Shown piece by piece: positions 57,560 to 64,000 of a stretch of DNA of 64,000 nucleotides. The notes below the pieces were generated by a model that searched no databases, was not told the DNA's origin, and saw nothing but the letters and a program-made list of their open reading frames with translations. This DNA is from Ophioderma brevispina (lineage: Eukaryota; Echinodermata; Ophiuroidea; Amphilepidida; Ophiodermatidae), in the NCBI GenBank assembly GCA_023653785.1, contig JAMKCH010010282.1, positions 1 through 64,000 of the forward strand, in the 5' to 3' direction. Numbering within the stretch: position 1 is the first letter of the stretch; the number at the start of each line of letters is the position of its first letter. Made by a program: the position numbers and the translations under genes.

Positions 57560-59345
57560 TTACAGCAATCATATATATAATAATAATGGACTTTTCTAAA
57601 CCGTTTACTGGTACAAAATCTATGGGAAAATGACTGATTCTCAACCCCCCGTAAAAATAACAGAATCCCTAAAACAAACAGCCGTTTTTGTGATTTAAAT
57701 ATATGTGATGTATTTGGTCTTCTAGAAGAATGTCAACATGAGAAATAATTTCTCAAAGTTGACGTAAGCGCAAGGCTCATTTGAAGTTTCGGGTATTTTT
57801 TTGGGCCCAAATTTTCGCGTGTTTTTGAAAATATTTGCCCTAATTTTGCAAGCCCAACTAACAAATTTAAATTTTTTAATTGCCATTTGGGGTTGGCTTA
57901 TGACCATTCACATGTGTTATAAATTCGTGCACAAAAATGCCCCTCGCTGGAAAGTGGTGTTCCTTAGGAGGGGTCCCCTCATGGATACGTCCCTAAAACC
58001 CTTGGTCACTTAATTGGTTAACATATGTCAAATTGTTAGGGATATAAATCAACATGCTCGATTAAAAAATGTATACTGACCTGTGCTTGAAAGTTCAATA
58101 TTTGACTTGCAATGCTTTTGGCTGTAACCTCCGTAGGTTCCAATACACCGCAGCTATAATTTTCATTCTAATTAACTAACAATATGACCATAGATATTGT
58201 ATCTAATTTGTATGTTATTCTGTATACTAACTAGACGAACGATTTGACATATTTCTAAACCCAATACATGGATTAGAAATTTTAACCCCAGTTGAAGGTA
58301 TTTTTGATTTATAACGATCGAACTACAACCCCCGATAGGGCAACTAACTCCTTTTTAAATCGTTGAATGGTGACAAACAGTTGTGACTTTTTTTAACACA
58401 TTCTGGACCTTTTCACATTTGACCTATAAAAACCTTTCTCCCCATTCCACTGCAGCTTTCTGGTGGGTAGATTTTCTTATACATTTGTGTAATGTTATTC
58501 GAAATGTCCACATATAAAAAATCTTTTGTTAAAATATTTTAGATATGTGCGCTTATTTTTTTATAATGCCACCCATCTAGATAACTGTTCCAAATACAAT
58601 TTCGTGAACTGGAAAGCCTCACTGATACTGTTACGGGGTTTTTTGTGAGAATGTTTTTGAATTACATTTTGCTAACTTTAAAAAATGATTATGTGTTTAG
58701 TTAAATATTGTTAAACCAAAATGAGAATACTAATAATATTACTCTCAACTTTCACGATGTTGCAAACTTTATTTGTTTAAAATTCGTTCAAACAACAAGT
58801 AGCGCATGGTGGTTGTGAAGGTGGCTTTTTGTCATATCTAACAGATTTTCATATCCGCTTAAATACATAAAACTATAAAATATTGGATACTTTGCAATTG
58901 TTGACATTGTGTTGATTTTTTAACCTTACTAATTATGGAACTGTCCGTAACCTGATTGCGTTGTATGTACGAATTTCAATTTTTTCAAATTAATATCAAC
59001 TGTTTTCTACCAATGTAAGACCTCTCATGTCTGTTGTTAAAGGGGAGGGGGAAGATGGGGGGGTGTGGGTGGGTTAAGGGGAGGGGGAGTAGTGGGTGAG
59101 TGGGAGGAAGAGGGCGGCGACTGGTAATGAGGACTACAATCTCTCTGATTCTCAAATGATATTTTGAATTTGTCAATCCGTGGACACAAGTTGGTTCGTA
59201 TAATGGCTATGGTGGCGCCATTGGGGTAAAAAAGGGTCAGCGCATATTCAAAAGCGAGGTCCAGGTAGGGCCCAGTGATCTGATTTTGTTTTAGGAATTT
59301 TAGTTTGTTGATTTTGTATATAACCCTATACATTATATCATCGTG
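57560..59345. repeat. Block B, copy 2
   Basis: Same order of words as 46190-48205, without the 47030-47240 extra segment. It carries a G-rich insertion at about 59040-59112 (runs such as GGGGAGGGGGAAG) that is absent in copy 1. Confidence 0.85.
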
Positions 59346-59839
59346 TTGGGTGGTTCGACGTTGTAAGAGTAAGTTGGATTTTTGTCAGTTTGAACTACGT
59401 GCCCGTGATCCCGAAAAAAAAAAAAGAACCAAAGATCCGAGACTTGGGACAGTCTTACTACAATCGACATGTTTTGTTCACTATGTAGTTTATGGTTTTG
59501 TCAAAATGCAATTCGTGTACTGCCAACTGTAACGTATCAAAGTAAATTTCGAAATTGAATTCTAACGTATTCAGAAGGGCGCTGTTATGTGAGTAAATTC
59601 ATGGTTTTCCTTTTAAAAAAAATAGTCAAATAAATCACATTTACAATGCAGAACGTTTCAAATCAGTACCCAGTAAACTTTCTCAATGGAGGGGGCTACT
59701 GGTTTAGGAATACGTTTTGATCAGCCGGAGGGTGAAACGATCTACGATCACTGTTGTTGACGATTTGCTTAGCACAACAAGTTTCATTTTCCAGCCGCAG
59801 GATCGTCAAAAATGTTAATTAGATTGTCTTGCCTAGCCC
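59346..59839. other. No recognised gene
   Basis: Nothing supported in this stretch. Confidence 0.4.
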
Positions 59840-61160
59840 GATGGACGGGTAGGGGGGGGGGGGTGGACAGGGGTGGTTGGAAGGCGTCGGTAGGGGTTGC
59901 ATGGTGGCGTTACGCTGTTTGTGTGGCGTGGCGATGCGAAAGTTGGGAAGAATGGGTTAGTGGACTGGTAAGGGCGTATAGGTTAGGTAGTTAGCCACAG
60001 GAATGACGTTTTTTTGTGTGGTCCTTTGGCAGGCCCTTCTTTCGGGGGTAGTGCGGGGTTGTGGTCGGGGAGTAAAGGGAATAAAGGAAGTGTGCAAAAG
60101 GAAGAGAACACGAGAGTGATGCGAGGATGGTGAGAGGAGCAAAGCGGGTGGGGATGTAATTATACGGCACGAGTGGGAATGGGGGGTGGATGGGGTGCGG
60201 TCGGGAAGTGGGGGAATGTCAGGTGGAGAGGTTTGGGGAAGGGAGGAACGGGGGCGGTTGATGGGGGTGGTGGATGGGTTGGGTGAGGGGTGTGCAAGGC
60301 CCATGGTTCCTGCGCCGCCAGGTGCGGTGCCAGAATGGGGAGGAGGAAAGCAAAGTGAGGGGGACGGGTGCAGACAAACGGGGTACAATAGTAGGACGAA
60401 TGAACGGGAAGAGTAGTTCCAGATGGAGGGGAAAGGTGTTCAATCGATGCAACTCCGGCACTGAGTGAGGGTTAGGTAGGTGGGCAGCGTATACGTTGAC
60501 GGGGGCCTAATGTGCTAGGGGTACTGGGGGCGGATTGAAGGAGGGTGGCTGGTGTTTCGTCAATGTGGACCCTAAGATAGGCGGGTGCAGGAGAACGTAA
60601 AGTAGAAATTGCGTGCGTAGGTTCCTGGTGGATGGTTTCCTCCGCACTGCTCCAAGAGAGAAGGTGAGCATTGGGTGGGGGGAGTATGTGAAGTGCGGAT
60701 GCATGGCGAAGGTGGAACGAGATTTAAGTTGGCGGGGTTCCCGGGGCTGCGGAGTAACGGACGCGTAAGGCCCAGTGTTGGAACAAGAGATGGGGGAAAG
60801 GGAAAGGGGGTAAGGAAGATATCTTATGGTGGTCTAAAGAGGGGGGGAGGGGGGGAGTGGGCTGGGAACGGCTAAGCAAAGGGTGTTTCCAAGAAGAAGG
60901 CAATGTTGGGATGCAGTGACAGGGAGAGAGCGGGTAGGGAGATGGTAGGACATGATGGAGAAGGGGAAATGGAAGAACGCGGAGAGAATGAGTGCGGTAT
61001 CGAGTCCACTAGAAGAAAATAGTAAAAGTGAGGGGGCTATAGGAGGTGTTGGTACGGAATTAGTGTCCGAAGGAGATGGGGGACTGGACGACTCTGTAGA
61101 CGGAGGACTACAATCGGCACGAGTGGTAGTCTGGAGAGGGGAGATGGGAGATTGATTCCA
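59840..61160. other. Strongly G-rich, C-poor island
   Basis: For about 1.3 kb the plus strand is dominated by G with A and T, with many GGGG runs and few C. The shift is abrupt on both sides. Minus-strand frames are Pro/Ser-rich simply because of this composition (for example 60388-59957) and have no recognisable domain. Several G runs are close enough to form G-quadruplexes. It lies between block B copy 2 and block C copy 2. Confidence 0.8.
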
Positions 61161-61208
61161 GCCCAATCGCGGGTGGAGCGTTCAAAGTCGTGAGAGTAGT
61201 TAGTAAAT

Positions 61209-63276
61209 GTCTACCACCCATCTGTCTATTGTGTTCACCTTGAGTGCTTGTATATGCATCGTTTTGTTTTTTCAGCACTGTCCCCAAATGGCCTCGTATA
61301 CAAGGTCCCGGTTTATATTCGCGTACAGTTTGCTATGGTACCTAGGACACTCTCTCATGGGGTCCAAATTTCTTTACAAACAAGACCGGTATAGTAAGGT
61401 GCGCGGGGCATGCCCAATCCCCATATGCACGTGGTACCAACGGATAGCCAGGCTTACTGGTGTTGTTCCAGTCCCGGTTTAATGCTTTGAATCATTGCTT
61501 ATCCCCACTGAGCATTCCTAGCGACTCGCTTTGGATATGGCCGGAGATGGCCTGCGTGAGCTAACGGGGAAGATGGGTTCCAGGCTGATACGGCTTTGTT
61601 TCGACATGACTTAGTACCAGTGTAAGAAACTGAGTGTCCCCACGATATAGTGTCCTAGGCTACCTATAGCAACATGTACGGAATAAACCGTGAGCCTTAT
61701 CGGCGATGCCATTGGGTACAATGCTGAAACAAATGATCGGCCAACAATCAATGAGAACACAATAGACGATGGGTGGTAGGACCAGGGGTGAATCCCATTC
61801 AAAACCCATTCGTGTCCGTTCTAACTGATATTTTGCCGGAATTTTGTTGGTAATCGAATTACTTATGTTGTGTATATAAGCACGCCAACTAAATAATATT
61901 TTCCGTGCCACTATCGCAAATGTCAGCTAGGCGCGGCCATTTTGAATTTGCACGGAATATTTAGTTTGGGTGCTTATAACACACATAATGTCAATTCGCT
62001 ACAAACAATTCCCCCGGCAAATATCAGTTGTTGGATGTTGGGTTCTATTGGGTGGTTAAATTTTGTCCTACCCATGGCCACACAACTATGAAATGACACG
62101 TCAGTCGTCTTGATTAAAGAAACCGCCTCATGAATACATCTTTTCACCTAAGCGCGCGCATTGCATTTGAGAAAAAAGATAATCTGATTTCACATGTATC
62201 CAGTTGCCTCTTTTACATATTACAACAACCTGGCCACCTCTAAAAGCACATACATCATTGTATCACTACGATTAGTGTATATGCAACGGCACCCACAGTA
62301 TGTAAAAGAAGCGGATGCAGCCATTGCGTTCTATGTTGGTACTCTATGTTTTCTTTTTGTGGTCGGCAAATATGCGAGCGATGACTTTTAAAAATTACGT
62401 AACGTTTTTGCTCTCTTCTATATAGAACCTCTTTGGGAGGACATTCATCACTCGGACACTGTAGTATATGACACCTGTATATTGTGGTGCGCGGCCTATC
62501 TAACCACAGCCGTGACGTGACTCAGCCTGGTGTGTCTCCGAAACGATACCGTTTTGTGTTTGAGATGCAAGTACAACTTAACACCTGTCTACCATTGTTT
62601 ACTGATGTGAATTGAATTACGGTACCTAATGTAGTCTACATAGTCTATGGGTCACATAACCATTGTTTGCTGAAAGCGCCATGATTCAATTGCTCTTTTC
62701 TCAAAGATGTCTCAATCTCTCTTTTCTAATCCCTTTTGGTTGAGGTATTCACCACCACAATGGATTCCTACTCGCCATGTGACGCTTTAATAACAATTCA
62801 CTATCTATGGAATTTATTATAGTCCATTTCTCCATCTCCTTCATTGAGGGCTCTAGGGAGCCTGTGGGGTACGGCAGGGGCGTTTAGGTGCACGCGTCAA
62901 AATAGCGTCTTCTTTGTGCTCGCCTGTAAAAAACGCTTGTCGCTTTAGCCAGCTCTGGGCCGGTTTACTACTGGTGCGACCCAAATCTTGGCTCGGACAA
63001 CGCGTCACTAACGGAGGTATAGGCAGTAAAGATGAATGAAATTTTTTGGTGTAACCTAAACTAATGCTATGCAACGGTGTGTGTGTCTTCGCACATCATT
63101 TCTTTGAAAGTATCCACAATGACATACTAATCGCGGGGGGGGAAAATCCGGGTTGCAGATATGTCTAGATTTACATAAATTCAAATGGCCGCATTTCAAA
63201 GGACCTTTTGCCCTAACTCATGAGTGGCCGTAGTGGGTCGTAGAGATGTATGCTGGGGGTGTCTCTATCCATATTT
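61209..63276. mobile_element. Block C, copy 2
   Basis: It begins TCTACCACCCATCTG and ends ATCCATATTTTGG, matching 55470-57522 across its whole length, including the internal hairpin at 61858-61995 and the GCACGCGTCAAAATAG words near the right end. Different flanks on both sides confirm the element borders. Confidence 0.75.
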
Positions 63277-64000
63277 TGGGGCGTCTACGAACTCAATAAG
63301 AAACAGCAATAACAATGTGAGATGAGTGCGTTTTAGGCCTACTTGCATAATACAATATGGCTGCCATTTTGTTGCCTTTCTTGAAATTAGTTATGTTTGA
63401 TATTTGTTTCTGGTGTCCATGCTTTTGTTACAAAGAACATGATGATTATAGCTATTTAAAGACACAGGACTCCAACCGATGAAAAATATCTATTTAAATA
63501 TATTTGTGGATTCAAAACTCTTTGATCATTTTCAAAATAATAGATAACAGTCATGTTGGGTAAGATTCTAACACCTAAAAATGACACAATCTCAAAAGAA
63601 AAAATCCGTTTGTTCATTTTAAGGCTTTCCCCCTTGGTAGCTCATGGGCTTCCATTTGCCCAAAAAGAAAGGAATTACTGACATCTGTTCTGAAACACTC
63701 AAATATGAAAGTTTTTCTTTTACGTCTATAATATCCACATGCAAAGATTTTATCAGTACTTTAGTAGACACGTCTTAGTATGCAGTGTAGTCCATGCAAA
63801 GTTGTTCCGTGTTTTATGCTTCTTTTGAACAACTGATTTACCACAAACTCTTATTAGGTTGATTTTTTGGTGATTTAACAGGCCATTCCATCCATCTATG
63901 AATCTAATCCCTTTGAGGGTGTCGACTGCTACGCTTGTCCCATTTTTTTTTGGGAAAGGGGGTTTGATGAAAGCGTGAGGTAGGAGTGGTTAACCAGAGA
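63277..64000. other. No recognised gene
   Basis: No feature supported in the last 0.7 kb. Confidence 0.4.

Noticed and set aside
59957..60388. 143-codon Pro/Ser-rich minus-strand frame
   Set aside because: It lies in the G-rich island, where the lack of C on the plus strand automatically yields long proline-rich frames. No domain is visible.

Overview
This is animal (eukaryotic) genomic DNA: AT-rich and very gene-poor. It has spliced exons with GT/AG borders, several retrotransposon lineages, many inverted-repeat DNA elements and abundant satellite-like sequence. The only host gene I can support is a minus-strand scavenger-receptor-type gene. Three exons are visible: SRCR (32202-32519), SRCR (27790-28164) and EGF-like (25038-25148). 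All three start and end in phase 1 and lie in the same order and strand, as in the modular SRCR/EGF receptors expanded in echinoderms, amphioxus and other marine invertebrates. Together with Penelope-like elements and CR1/Jockey-type LINEs, this suggests a marine invertebrate, perhaps a non-vertebrate deuterostome. That taxonomic guess is inference.

Layout. 1-12.8 kb: no recognised gene; a large fold-back element (3.66-4.54 kb), degenerate short-word satellites (4.86-5.03 and 7.55-7.84 kb), a tandem repeat (5.77-6.30 kb) and a dispersed direct repeat. 12.8-14.65 kb: a decayed CR1/L2-like LINE on the minus strand. 15.9-22.4 kb: two head-to-tail 3.25-kb units, each with a broken Penelope-like element (RT plus GIY-YIG nuclease) on the minus strand, followed by a ~150-bp tandem repeat. 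23-25 kb: a long hairpin and a 1.07-kb inverted-repeat transposon ending 34 bp from an EGF exon. 25-32.5 kb: the receptor gene, its introns packed with MITEs, a tRNA-like sequence and a fresh 620-bp tandem duplication. 33-39.1 kb: a LINE with a Jockey-like LINE nested inside it (12-bp target duplication) and a fold-back transposon carrying tandem palindromes made from its own termini. 39.9-44 kb: a compound repeat field. 45-63.3 kb: repeated blocks A and B (contiguous at 45-48.2 kb; separated by block C at 54.4-59.3 kb), a second copy of C (61.2-63.3 kb) and a strongly G-rich island (59.84-61.16 kb).

The window is best read as a receptor locus embedded in layered transposons. Nesting gives a relative order of insertion in several places. 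Repeat copies in roughly 15.9-22 and 45-63 kb differ mostly by one-base insertions and deletions, while 23-39 kb looks clean. Part of the decay in the noisy blocks may therefore be sequencing or assembly error.
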